The position numbers and the translations under genes are program-made. The notes below the pieces were generated by a model. The model had not been told where the DNA came from. It worked only from the letters and a program-made list of their open reading frames with translations, and ran no database searches. Shown here piece by piece: positions 32,949-44,215 of a DNA stretch of 64,000 bases. The DNA comes from Anastrepha obliqua (Eukaryota; Arthropoda; Insecta; Diptera; Tephritidae), in the NCBI RefSeq assembly GCF_027943255.1, contig NC_072893.1:43174001-43238000 (forward strand), read 5' to 3'. Numbering within the stretch: the first letter of the stretch is position 1; every line of letters starts with the position of its first letter.

Positions 32949-33640
32949 AAAAAATTTTTATATTGCAATTTTTTTCAATAATCAGTAAAAAATATTTTTA
33001 CTGGATTTTTTTTTCACTAATCAATAAAAAATATTTGTATGAAATTTTTTCAGTAATAAGTACAAAAATAGTTTTACTAGATTTCTCTCAGTAATCAATA
33101 AAAAAATATTTTTGTGCAATTTTTTTTAGTAATCAGAAAAAAATATTTTACTGGATTTTTTTCAGTAAACAATAAAAAAATATTTGGATGCAATTATTTT
33201 CAGTAATCAGTAAAAAAATATTTTTATAGCAATTTTTTTCAGTAGTCAGTAAAAAAATATTTTTACTATTGTAGATTTTTTTCAGGAATCTGAAATTTTG
33301 TTTTGGTAATGCAAACTAAATTGCAATATTAGTAAAAAATTATATTTACTGCATTTTTACTGTTAGTGCAATGTGTTCATCTCATGTATTTCTTAAAAAA
33401 GTTTTTAATTTTTGATTTAATTTTATTTTTTTTAATTTCGACATGCATACTTTTTTTTAATAATAAAAAAAAAAAATTTTGTATTGATTTTTTTTTACTA
33501 ATCATTAAAAAAATATTTTTATTGCAATTTTTTTCAGTTATCAGTAAAAAAATATTTTTACTAAATTTTTTTCAGTAATCAGTAATTCTTAATTGCAATT
33601 ATTGCATTAGTAAAAAATTATATTTACTGCATTTTTACTG
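32949..33640. repeat. AT-rich minisatellite of TTTTTTCAGTAATCAGTAAA units
   Basis: The motif TTTTTCAGTAATCAGTAAAA plus an AAATATTTTTA spacer recurs about a dozen times (for example near 32975, 33018, 33091, 33125, 33162, 33201, 33236, 33532, 33570) at spacings of roughly 35-75 bp. Runs of 7-12 T occur between motifs. Two segments (33310-33420 and 33605-33700) share a longer unit with TATATTTACTGCATTTTTAC. It probably grew from the A-rich tail of the preceding RTE copy. Confidence 0.75.
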
Positions 33641-34894
33641 TTACTGCAAAGTTATCATCCAATGTATTTCTTAAAGAAGTTTTTAACTAAAATTTTTTTT
33701 TTATTAATTTCGATAATTTTTTTTTAATCATGCTCAAGTGAAAACTTGACCGTTTTCCTTTAAAATAATACTTATGGAAAGCTAAAATTTCCTGTTTGAA
33801 TTTTAGGCTTGAATTCACTTTCCGATACGGGAGCAACTAAAATTTGGTTTATACTCTGGCAACCCTCTGTTGTCAATAAAACCTCAAATGTAGACAAAAC
33901 CAGCTATTTAAGTTACTCTATTGCGGTTTAAATGCTGAATATTTCTCAAACTTAACAGAACTCGCCATGAACAGAACTCTTTACACCAGGAATAGCAAAC
34001 AAGTATGTATCAATTGGCATGCAAAAATATCACCAATCACGTGTTCTTTCTATTTTTCCCAGGTGCATCTATTCGAATGTTCACTTTTGGCACTTAAACT
34101 ACAAGTGAGCGGAATGAATTGCAAATAAACAACCGTTAGCCGCTATTATTGTTGCGTGCGCAGTTCCAGCCAAAGTGCATAACTGGCATTAATATAATTG
34201 AATTAAGAATCTCTGCAAGTCATTTCTATTATATTATATTTTTCCACACTGCATACCAAGGCTAGCATTTATTTTTCTATCATCTGCGTTTTCTCAACCC
34301 CCTCAAAAAAAATCTTTATAAGTTTATTGCGTATAAAATTTTATGCTAATGTCTTATTTCCCATAAGATCCGTGCGCCAAGAAAATATAAAAAAGTATAA
34401 GTTTACGCACTTCAATTAATTGCATTTTGTTTCATAACCCATTTAAAACGGATATCTCAATGTTTTGTTATTTGAATATTTTCAGTATTTGGCTTCTTGT
34501 GTATCACATTTTGGCATTTTTAATCAAAGCACAAAATTTGGTCTTCAAGTATTTATATTTCCGATGATATTTAATGGAATTTTATGCTGTTTTTTTTTCG
34601 TAGTGAGAATCGAAGCTTGTACAACTTTTGTATTTTCAGGAGAAGTTCTTGCATATTAGTTTTTTTAGATCAAATGAACATTGGCCAAAAAGCTTATTTT
34701 CGGTTTCTAAAGGTAGACTTCCCTGTAACTCCCTTTGCAGCACTAATTTTTAGCGAAGCCCTTCTATAGGAAAATGTCGTAATCTGTTTGTTGCTAAAAC
34801 AACCATTAAGAAAAAAAAGCATTAAAGTGATTTTATTTGTTGCTAGTTGATGTCCGCGACTGCGCTTGCGTATAAAATTAAGAAAAATTATATA
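33641..34894. other. intronic AT-rich DNA, nothing recognised
   Basis: No family or RNA gene was seen. Frames at 34465-34769 are Phe/Leu-rich chance frames. Confidence 0.3.
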
Positions 34895-36060
34895 AATATC
34901 TATACAGATGGGTAAAAACTAGACAACAAAGTAGGTGGAGGGGCTCACTCCGATAAACTCGGAGTATGCCAATCATTTCGCCTACCTGATCATGACAGTG
35001 TATTTCAGGTATTTCAGTATTTCAACGCTCGACCTCCAACCGGATAAGACGCTGATACCCATGCATATAGCCACTTGTAAATTACTTATAGTTAGATAGG
35101 GAAACCATCAAAAAGGTAAATACAAGCTGGCAAAACCTCACAACATGCGAACTAAACAGACGGACATGGCCGAATTGGGACAGCGGTCGATCGAAAATTT
35201 TGTTAAGATTTAACAGAGAAGCTATAAGAAAAATGATAGGTGTATTAACTGGTCATTGTTTAATAGGCAGCCACGCTAGAAGCTTAGGACTCCCGTTCTT
35301 CGATTTCTGTAGAAGCTGTCTTAAAACAGAAGAAGAGGAAACAGTCAGACACCTTTTATGTGAGTGTGAAAGCTTAGCTATGAGGAGGCCGGGTCGATTT
35401 GTGGGGAGGCAAAAGAATCGCCCATTTCTCTGTGAAAATCATTTTCTAGGGATCAAAATAAGAAACTTTGCCGAAGGAACCATACCTCTAAAACGTATTC
35501 TGATGTCCCCCAATTTGGGTCGAACATTTTAGTTTCTTTTCTATAACTCACATTAATTTTTTCATTTACATAGGTATGTTCTGACTAAATAAATTTCTTA
35601 AGAGAAAAAATAGATATTATTATAAATAAATAAAAATAAAGGAAAAACATAGCCATTTAGCTGATTTTTTCAAGTAAAGGCCAAAAATGGTGATGTTTTG
35701 AAATGATTGTATGGGGAACCCCCCAGGGGAGTTCCAGGGGATATGCCACTGGCATGGGTGGATCGGCCGTCCAAAGTTAGTGGGGGTCGGTCATACATTT
35801 GGACTCGATTGGAGCACTCTAAATGGGTCTAAGTGAGATTTTTCGTTCGACCCAAATTGGGGGACATCACAATTCGTTTTAGAGGTATGGTTCCTTCGGC
35901 AAAGTTTCTTATTTTGATCCCTAGAAAACGATTTTCACAGAGTAATGAGCGATTTTTAAATCGACCCGCCCTACTTTGTACTCTTGATACAGCATTTTTA
36001 ACCGATGTTGCAGACATAGCGCATCTAAACTAACGAAGCTCTACTCGTTTATTAAAGCTA
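34895..36060 (+). pseudogene. LINE RNase H domain and C-terminal tail, split by a long-TIR element
   Basis: RNase H begins near 34897 (INIYTDG, KLDNKVGGGAHSDKLGVC, FRLPDHDSVFQ), then the C-terminal part reads WPNWDSGRSKILLRFNREAI, GVLTGHCLIGSHARSLGL, DFCRSCLKTEEEETVRHLLC and ECESLAMRR (35165-35387). A 577-bp element follows, after which the tail resumes at 35968 (LLCTLDTAFLTDVADIAHLN). The WVPGH part of the RNase H is deleted. Confidence 0.75.
35391..35967. mobile_element. long-TIR (about 140 bp) non-autonomous element in LINE tail
   Basis: Left end GGGTCGATTTGTGGGGAGGC and right end (rc) GGGTCGATTTAAAAATCGCT; the similarity continues inwards to about 35525 and 35840, with blocks CTAGGGATCAAAATAAGAAA, TTTGCCGAAGGAACCATACC and TCCCCCAATTTGGGTCGAAC shared inverted. 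The centre (35660-35830) is unique and GC-richer. Short GCC flanks (35388-35390, 35968-35970) may be a target duplication. No transposase. Confidence 0.75.
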
Positions 36061-37324
36061 CCGGATGGTTTGAAAAGGAACCCATAGGGTAAGGATAAGC
36101 TCCAGTGGTATCACAATGGACCTGCGAAATGTGTAAGTGAGTCGCTACGACAACCACCCAACCTACATATGTGTACCTACCTAGTGTTGATCTAATTCGT
36201 GCACATCATTGTATTTTTCCTGTAATTTATATTGCCAAGCAGCTGTTTTTAAACTATCAAAACGCCAACATTGTTATTATCTAGTAATGACGCTATTCAT
36301 TAATTTTTGTTTATGCCCACTTAATCCGTTACAATTTATTGCCACAGATATCTATGAAATTTCCTTTCGAATTCATGCAATTTTCATCAGGCAAAAACTG
36401 TTTCCCATTTTAGACACAAGTAAACATTTAGTATAGCTTTCTTTTTTTATCGTTCATAATTTTCATAGGGATTATGTCGTTTAGTGAAATTCCAAAGAAA
36501 CGGCCAGCCAATTAAACCTACACAACTGACAGCCGCCATTTAGCCAACGGCGATTGCCTGCGTGTGGCCCAAGTTCAAGAGCAACAACATCAGGTCGGCA
36601 ATGAGCACTCACTCCGTCAGTCAATCAATTAGTCAGACAAGTGTACATATGTCGTTCAAGGCGACATCACTTGCTCGCACTTTTTTGCTTGTGCTTTTAT
36701 TTTTGTTTTGATTTCAGTTTTCCGCACAATTCCATATTTTGCTTTCGAAATTTTATTATTATACGTATTTTCGTCTTTATTTTGGTACAACCAAATCTTA
36801 ACGTAAAAATTTTCTCAACAGTCATCAATGTTTATTTTTAAACCAAAATATTACTACTAATTAAATTTACACCTCAAAAAGTTAGCCAAGCGAAAAACAA
36901 AGAAAAAGTCTATGATGTTCTTTTTTTACATTTTGCGCGAATTCAAAAATATTTTTGTCTGCGTACGAGTGCATATATACCTTTGAATGTATATACATAC
37001 ATATGTACTTATCTTGTATTTTTTTATTTTATATCATTTTTTGAGAATCTAATTTTCGATCAAAATCAATTTGTTTTACTATTTTATGTTTAGTGAAATT
37101 TTTCGCCCGGCAAATGTCATATTTGATATGTGTGTACATTTTTGATATACATACATATAAACAGAGTATTTTTATTTTTTTTTAGTTTTTTTTTCTTTTC
37201 TTAATTTTTCTAATGCTTCAAGCACGTACAGTATTGTGCACGACCTAAGCAAATTGTTTTCTTTAGACAAAGATTTTCGTCTATGTTTCCGTTTTAAACC
37301 ATGTTTTTTGTGGTTAATTTTTTC
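36061..37324. other. intronic AT-rich DNA, nothing recognised
   Basis: No family resemblance was seen. It contains the usual ACATACATATG microsatellite patches (36990-37010, 37140-37160). Confidence 0.3.
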
Positions 37325-38192
37325 GGTAATTATTTAGAAGAGCGGCCCTTCAGAAAATCAATATTTTTGTAAAATTTTTTCAATGATATCAATAAAATGT
37401 ATTGTAAAAGAGTGTTTAAGATCGGGGGAACTATACTTTTATGTAGGATTTACTGTTAATATGAATATCAAATCCGGCGGCCCTTCAGAAAATCAATATT
37501 TTTGTAAAATTTTTTCAATGATATCAATAAAATGTATTGTAAAAGAGTGTTTAAGGAGTTCTACACAAAAATATTGTGGATTGCGTAGCCGGAGTTGGAC
37601 TGATGAGGGTTATTTTTTTGAAGCGCGGCCGAAGGCCGCCCACGCGAAAAGGAGTTCTACGCAAAAATACTGTGGATTGCGTAGCCGGAGTTGGACTGAT
37701 GAGGGTTATTTTTTTGAAGCGCGGCCGAAGGCCGCCCACGCGAAAAGGAGTTCTACGCAAAAATACTGTGGATTGCGTAGCCGGAGTTGGACTGATGAGG
37801 GTTATTTTTTTGAAGCGCGGCCGAAGGCCGCCCACGCGAAAATCAGTTCTACGCAAAAATACTGTGGATTGCGTAGCCGGAGTTGGACTGATGAGGGTTA
37901 TTTTTTTGAAGCGCGGCCGAAGGCCGCCCACGCAAAAAGGAGTTCTACGCAAAAATACTGTGGATTGCGTAGCCGGAGTTGGACAACATTTCAAAACACT
38001 TATATAATGTTCAAGCGGTAATTCTTGTTGTGTCGCCCGCCGGATTTCATATTCATATTAACAGTAAATCCTACATAAAAGTATAGTTCCCCCGATCTTA
38101 AACACTCTTTTACAATACATTTTATTGATATCATTGAAAAAATTTTACAAAAATATTGATTTTCTGAAGGGCCGCTCTTCTAAATAATTACC
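37325..38192. mobile_element. foldback-like element with long TIRs, 8-bp target duplication and tandem core
   Basis: Left TIR 37325-37482 (starting GGTAATTATTTAGAAGAGCG) is matched by the inverted right TIR 38034-38192; over about 155 bp I find one clear mismatch (C/G near 37470). The flanks are the exact 8-bp repeat ATTTTTTC at 37317-37324 and 38193-38200. Inside: a direct repeat of the outer half of the left TIR (37484-37554), then 4.5 copies of a 96-bp unit (37555-37985), then about 50 bp of unique DNA. No transposase, so it depends on an enzyme elsewhere. An 8-bp duplication is usual for hAT and P-superfamily elements; the TIR start does not match either clearly. Confidence 0.9.
37555..37985 (+). 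repeat. 96-bp tandem repeat, 4.5 copies, inside the foldback-like element
   Basis: GGAGTTCTACGCAAAAATAC starts at 37555 (variant), 37651, 37747, 37843 (as TCAG) and 37939, an exact 96-bp period. Copies differ at only a few sites. Each unit carries two hairpins: CTACGCA...TGCGTAG (7 bp, 14-nt loop) and GCGGCC-GAA-GGCCGC. Because 96 is divisible by 3, chance frames stay open through the whole array on both strands (up to 212 codons at 37383-38021); these are not genes. Confidence 0.9.
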
Positions 38193-38417
38193 ATTTTTTC
38201 ATTTACAGTTCTCTTTGGTTTATTTTTCCATCTCGTTAAAAGAAAAGCTAGCAATTAATTAATTTAATTTTTTAACAATTTATTTTAATTATAATCTAGA
38301 AAAATCAACTAGCTTATTGTGCAAAAAATCATATTAAAGAGTTAAATGTAATGTAAGACTTTCGTTCGTTTGTGATAAGCACCGTTTGACTCACTGAGCG
38401 CACTTTCTCTCAAATAT

Positions 38418-38957
38418 AAAGGGTTTTTCAGTAAGACCGCTTCAACTTTTGAACTTTTTTGAATAAAACACAAACGGTTTGACTTTTTTAACTATTTTTT
38501 TTTTATTATCGAGTTTGAACATTTAAGTATGAAATTCGATTTCTTTTACATGACCACCGCGTGTACGTTTTACGAAGTCCAATCGTTGAACCCAATTTTC
38601 GACCACTCTTTCGCATAAATCGGCCGAAATTCCAGCAATTTCGCGTTCAATATTGACTCTGAGCTCACAAATCGTCGCCGACTTGTTACTGTAGACCAAT
38701 GACTTCACATAACCCCAAAACGGGACGGCTTGTTAAATGGACCGTAAAATGGCCGTAATGCTCTTAAAGTAGCAGCAACAGAACGATTATTTTCATAAAA
38801 AATTTGCACGATTTGCAATCGTTGCACAAGTGTGTAGCGTTCCATGATGAAATGTATACTAATAAAGTTTACAAATGACAAGCGAAAAATAAAAAATATT
38901 GCGTCGTTCGCCCTCCCTATCGGAAAAAAGTTGAAGCGCACCTATTGAATAACCCTA
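38418..38957 (-). mobile_element. DD41D element, family R3, internally deleted
   Basis: The ends AAAGGGTTTTTCAGTAAGAC and (rc) TATAGGGTTATTCAATAGGT, followed in both by GCTTCAACTTTT, form inverted repeats. The minus strand encodes the transposase start MERYTLVQRLQIVQIFYENN and AATLRALRPFYGPFNKPS (38844-38730). It then joins directly, out of frame, to the end GYVKSLVYSNKSATICELRV ... RTRGGHVKEIEFHT (38715-38526). The whole catalytic domain is missing. About 540 bp. Confidence 0.85.
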
Positions 38958-40254
38958 TATTTGCTTTCAAAGAGACAAAGAGCAAAAGCGCAATGTCCAT
39001 GGATGACAGTGCAAAATATTTGAAAGGATGAATATTCGATCACCGATAGAAAGTTATATTTATACCACATAAAATCAGTGTCTGCGAGGTCTGTGGGCAA
39101 GTAAACTTATTTTGACGCTCTTAGGCATATTTACATGTATTTTGATTTTGTAAAAGTGATTCTCAATGTAAAAATTTCCATGAAAATGTGAATAAGCAAA
39201 GCAGCAACAAAGAAGCAGGCCACTTTACCAATCAAGACAAACAACCGCAAAAACAATGGCTTGTCTGACTCGTTCTAAGAAAAAAAGTGTTGTAATTCTG
39301 AGAACTTCTTTGGAAGTGAATGCGTTCAAGAGGGAATTGAGAGTCAACCACAACAATTGTAATAACGAAGATAAAGGAGAGGAGGAAAATCTTTATACTC
39401 TGAACTGTGTGGTGCTTTAGGTGATGTCATACGAACAAACGAGATCAACGGGAATCAATGATCGGCGAGCAAAGCGTACGAAAGTACATATTTTGAATGG
39501 ATTTAAGACTACTTATAAAGAAATCGTAATATGATCTGTAAACAACGGTGACATACTCTGAAATAAAAAGGTAAAAAGCAAGAATGATGGAAAGAAGATT
39601 GCGCCCATCAAGAATGCGTGACGTCACGTTTTTCCGAGTTGTGCAATCTTGCCAACCATTTGCTCTTCACAATAAATTTAGTGATTTTTTATACCCAAAA
39701 TGCGAAAATTTTTAAATTTCGTGTTTGTTTCTTTTTTTTTATTCAAAGCTACCGAAACTGTAAGTTAAAAAAAAAACTATATTATTAAACAAAAGAAGGT
39801 TGACAACGGTCACTCTGAAAGTGCAAATTTAATTGTTTGCTCCTTTTAAGTTAATGCAAGAATATTAAATCTTCTTCTCTCAAATCTTCTTAAGAGTGAA
39901 AACCTTCTTACACATTTTAAAAAGCGTTTGAACTTACTGAATGCGAATTAAAACCTTACAGGTGTAATCGTTTCTTCTGGCCATCAATACTTAGTGGGAC
40001 ATAGGGCATCAGGAGGTGTATTCATTGTAAAAATAAACCACAAAATACCAGAAAATATTAAAGAAACCATACTGACATTTTTACAAAAAGAGTACCTTAT
40101 CTAGTTACATAATCTCAAATATAGCAAAAAAGTCGTTCCCTTAACAAAAGAGTCTCGCTTAACAAAAAAAACTCATAAAATAAATTGTACAAAGGCATAA
40201 CACATTTATTTAAAAAAAAAGAGGTTGTCTGTAAAGTCGGTTTACTGACGATAG
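38958..40254. other. intronic AT-rich DNA, nothing recognised
   Basis: No gene or clear element was seen. Confidence 0.3.
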
Positions 40255-40896
40255 TTTAACGTGACGACGTCATAAGAAAATACTGATGTAAGGGTTGCAA
40301 TTTTCAAAACAAAATTTTAATTTTATTTGTTTGATAGATATTTTGTATGGATATAGAGGAGGAGGTAAATGGAATTGCAATGGAATAGGTCAAGTTACAT
40401 TTACACAAACGTGCAAAATGACGAAACATTTATCAAATTCATGAAAGATATCTTCAATTTCGATTGTGCATCAGATGTTAATAAGTCAACAACACTAAGA
40501 GGCGCCATCATCGATTTGCCTTTTTCAAGACACTTTACACTCGAAACACTCCCTTTCATTTCCTACTTTTTCTATCATCGTCCTATTCTCAACAGAGAAA
40601 TGGTTCATTACCATGCACACAGGAAGAAGGCATATGCACATACAAGTATGTGAATTTGTATACATATGCGCATATACATACATATATATGCTCATTCAAG
40701 TAGGAGAGAGCCAGATGTCGAACGTTGCCAAATGGGCTCCCGATTGTGCTATTTGTCGTTCGTTCCGAGCTCTCGCTTGCAGTTCAAGCAAAATAACGAC
40801 GAATAAGCAAGATAACGACGATTGAGCAAGATAACGACGCATTTTTTCGTGCGTGCACCCGGCTACATCGAATTATAAGACGTTATCACGTCAAAA
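40255..40896. mobile_element. candidate short TIR element with (CAAGATAACGACG)n patch
   Basis: Left TTTAACGTGACGACGTCATA (40255) and right (rc) TTTTGACGTGATAACGTCTT are imperfect inverted repeats about 640 bp apart. Near the right end AGCAAgATAACGACGA is repeated three times (40788-40838). A plus frame at 40369-40653 has no family features. Target duplication not found. Confidence 0.4.
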
Positions 40897-41444
40897 ATTT
40901 TTGCAAAATAAACTAAACTCAATAAACTCAATTTATATAAAGAAAATTTAATGGCGGTAGAAATATTTCGGTTCAGTTGTACTATTTAATAGAGAGAAGG
41001 ATTTTCTACCATTAGGGCTCTATATGCTCAAACTTTTCGGTACTAAAACAATTTTTTGAGTATACCTATTTTAAAGTATGTATGATAACTCATCATAAAT
41101 TGCTAGAGTTCCAGTATGGAGCATAAAGCCACGCCGAATTTCTTGCATTCTGGTATATTTAAGGCGCATTTGTGGATTTCTGAATCCAGCAGTCGTCTCC
41201 AGTTGCGCGTTGGTCTTCGTCGTCTGCGGTTGCCATGGGGGTTCAAATCATTTGCCGCCATGGATATGTCACCATTTTCCCTGAGCATCTTCTCTTTCGA
41301 ATCTCTAATAGCGTTGGCTCTGCTTCAATATAGTATTTGGCCAGAACATGATTGTTCTAATGATTTTCGAACCTAAAATAAAACAGTCAAAGCGCGAGAA
41401 GTCTATTACCTTTTCATTGCAAAAACCCATACCTAGGGCCTTAA

Positions 41445-42169
41445 GGGGGGAAACTGGTTTAGGGGCCGAAATTTTGGTGTTATTCGTGAATTTTTTGAAC
41501 AAGGAAGGAATAATCAGAAATTGTTTAAACTTGGAGGGTATTTTACTCATATTTTTAAGTACACATTAAAATTCTTTCAAACCACTTCCGCCGAAAATAG
41601 TGGCGTTAGAGCGTGTTGTCCATGGACAATCGCCATCCGAGTGCCTTGCTGGTGGGCATTCCTGAAGTTTCAATTTTTCTCCGTTATGAACAACAATTTT
41701 TTTCTTTAACAGCATGTTTCCTAAGAATATGAACCTAATTGTGATAAAATAATATTGAAAATTGCATATCTTTGAGGCGCTTGAACACAATGCAATTTTT
41801 TCATACCATATTTTTTCATCTACTATATTTTGCTGAAAAAAAATATTTTTAATGATAATATAATATAATCCCAAATTAAGTTCATATGAATAAGAATTAA
41901 ATAAAAAATACTCCGAAAAAAATATATAACGATTGGTCGATAACTTTTTGAGCTAGAGTGCCCACCAGTAGAAAAAAAGTAGTTTCTTCGAGAAAAACGT
42001 ATGCGCGCTACGGTGCGGAACCGACGGGCAGTCATTTAAGTGCTCATAGAATTGGGAATAATGCGAATTTCGCTTTAAAATTTTTACCGGATATTCTTGA
42101 GTAGTTACACTAACAATTTATGCAATAAAAAAATGCGATTGTTTGAAAACTCTACACTGTTTGTCCCCC
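41445..42169. mobile_element. piggyBac-type MITE candidate, copy C (TTAA-flanked)
   Basis: Flanked by TTAA at 41441-41444 and 42170-42173. Ends GGGGGGAAACTGGTTTAG and (rc) GGGGGACAAACAGTGTAG are inverted repeats. TTAA duplications and G-rich ends are the hallmark of piggyBac-type movement. 725 bp, no transposase frame. It is not obviously homologous inside to copies A and B. Confidence 0.6.
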
Positions 42170-42173
42170 TTAA

Positions 42174-42829
42174 ATGTGCTATAAAGTTCTATTAAATCCT
42201 TTCGAAAGCATTAAGATATTTGACTCAGCAGAGACCCCAATGGACCCCAACATTTTGCACAATACTGTAGATGCATATAATTTGCGGAGCGAACATAAAT
42301 TTTAAAATATTGCTACGCTACATACTTTCTCACGCATCGTAAGCAAAATGGACGCGCGCTAATATACTTAACATAATAAATATTTTGATGCTGAAAAATC
42401 ACTTTGGAATTTTTGAATAAAACAATTGGCTCACAAATCAAACTCCTTAACCCCTTCTGAAGCGCTAAAAACCTAGTTGACTGTCTAAATCCTATACAAA
42501 TTTATTTTATATGCTCCTGCTTAAATGTAAAGTGCTTATTAAGAGTGGCAGTGAAATTCCATGTACATATGTATGTACACATATTTATGTATCAATATCT
42601 ATTGTATATATTTTTTTTTAAATCTGTGCTGTCCAAATCTTTAAATACGCTTTATTCATTTTTGAGCTTCTTGCTGGCCTATTTTTGTCGCACCTTTTTT
42701 ATATTTGCCTGCTTATTTATGAATTTATTTGCGCCGATCTTGATGCTAATGAGCTATAAATTATCGATGTTATGTTAAAATAACTACATCCATACATACA
42801 TACATACATATGTATGTATACGCTCTGTT
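42174..42829. other. intronic DNA with CATA microsatellite nearby
   Basis: AT-rich; (CATA)n at 42790-42812. No gene was seen. Confidence 0.35.
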
Positions 42830-43630
42830 GGCTTTCAAGGATGAAGTTGTTTATATTGATAGTTTCTCAAGCCTTAATCTAATACCAATTCATAAGTAGA
42901 CTAATAAATTGGATAGAACTCTTGATCTTATTTTTGTCAGTCATAAACTATAGTATCGTAGAATGTTTTTCACCACTATCGCCTTCTGATATGCACCACG
43001 TTTCTATAGGTTTTAATTTCGAATTTATAACTTTCCGTCTTCTGCTTTTAATGACAAAATTGTATATAATTACAAATTTTGTAATTTTTGTGATTGTTAA
43101 ATAGCCTACTCCTTAAGCTTCATTTGGCAGAGTTACTCTCCTCCTCAGTTGTTTCATAGTGTTAACGTATCTTACAGTTATGTTAGAATTCTGTAAGAAT
43201 AACATTCCAATTTTGCATAGAAGGCCTTATAAATTGCAATGGTACGACTGAAAACTAAAAAGCTTAAAGAACCTTATTTAAAAACCTGGAAACCAATTTT
43301 TGTTTTGCTGAATTTCAAAAATATTCCAAGGACTTTAACTGTTTGGCTAAATTTCTTTACAGGAATTACATAATTTGGGTGGAGTCGAATATTAAAGCTA
43401 ACCCAAAGGCATTTTGGAATTTTGTCAAATCTAAAAAATCTAACCATCAATAGTCTTTCTCGAGGAAAAGTTTGCTAATCTTTTTGGTGAGTTTTTCAGT
43501 TCAAATTTTCCTACTGAAAGTGCTCAATGCACATTCGATTTTTCAATAAACTCCTCTGTCAATTTTAGAGACTTTGTCTTCCGATGATGTCTCATATGGG
43601 ATTGCTAAGCTTAAACCGTTTTAAAAACGG
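42830..43630 (+). pseudogene. LINE fragment: endonuclease C-terminus and pre-RT region
   Basis: Encodes NKLDRTLDLIFVSHKL and CFSPLSPSDMHHVSIGFNFE (end of an AP-endonuclease), followed by PKAFWNFVKSKKSN-like text (43390-43445) and KFANLFGEFFSSNFPTESAQ (43470-43520), the linker before RT. It is broken by many stops, and ends where a mariner fragment begins. Confidence 0.6.
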
Positions 43631-43635
43631 ATGTA

Positions 43636-44215
43636 TTGAGTTGGGGAATAAGTTCGTAGCGTTTTTACCGAAGACTTTTATTTAAGCAAAAAAAAAATTA
43701 TATCATTAATTCTTCCCACCTGTCGACCAATTTGTTTATGCCGTTCCGATAAAAATCGCCTGGTCTGGTGTCAAAGAAGTCATTGAGCCAGTTTTTAAGG
43801 ACCTCTTTGTAATCGAAGGTAACGCCCTTCATATGATTTGACAAGTAGGGGAAAAGATGGTAATCGATCGGTGCAAGGTTCGGAAAATACGGCGAATGCT
43901 GAAGCATCTCCCATTCGAATTCAGTTCTTGGAGTGCGGCTTTCACGACTTGCGCAACATGGGGCATGGCGTTGTCGTGATGAAGTATGGTTTGACCATAT
44001 CAATCAGGTCTTTTCAGTCGAATAGCCTCATTCATATGATGAAGCTGAGCAATGCAGATCTCTTTTTTGAGCGTGGCATTCTTTTCGAGCATTTCCCAGT
44101 GCACCATGCACTCCCAGTCCCACAAAACATCTATATGCAACTCATTCAGTGACAATTTAAAAGTTTGCTTAGAAAACGAAAAATCAAAAGCCACAGACTT
44201 TTAAGTCTTCTTAAA
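43636..44215 (-). mobile_element. mariner 3' half, truncated
   Basis: The left end TTGAGTTGGGGAATAAGTTC after TA (43634-43635) is a mariner-type terminus. The minus strand encodes LWDWECMVHWEMLEKNATLK and MNEAIRLKRPDLIDMVKPYF, a lost second-D block, then EMLQHSPYFPNLAPIDYHLF (third D, with the preceding D read as N) and ENGIN-like FYRNGINKLVDRWEEL. The N-terminal half and the other end are absent (stops near 44215). Confidence 0.8.

Noticed and set aside
37555..37985. Hammerhead-ribozyme-like boxes CTGATGAG and CGAAA in each 96-bp unit
   Set aside because: The order fits, but no stem II forms directly between the boxes (about 16 unpaired bases and then a separate GCGGCC hairpin) and no sequence complementary to the bases after CGAAA lies before a usable cleavage site. 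Judged a coincidence.
37383..38021. 212-codon plus frame and 147-codon minus frame over the array
   Set aside because: They result from a 96-bp repeat (divisible by 3) without stops in several frames; no start context or family.
41103..41376. Small frames on both strands near 41.1-41.4 kb
   Set aside because: Overlapping, no family; the minus frame's Arg-rich stretch is compositional.
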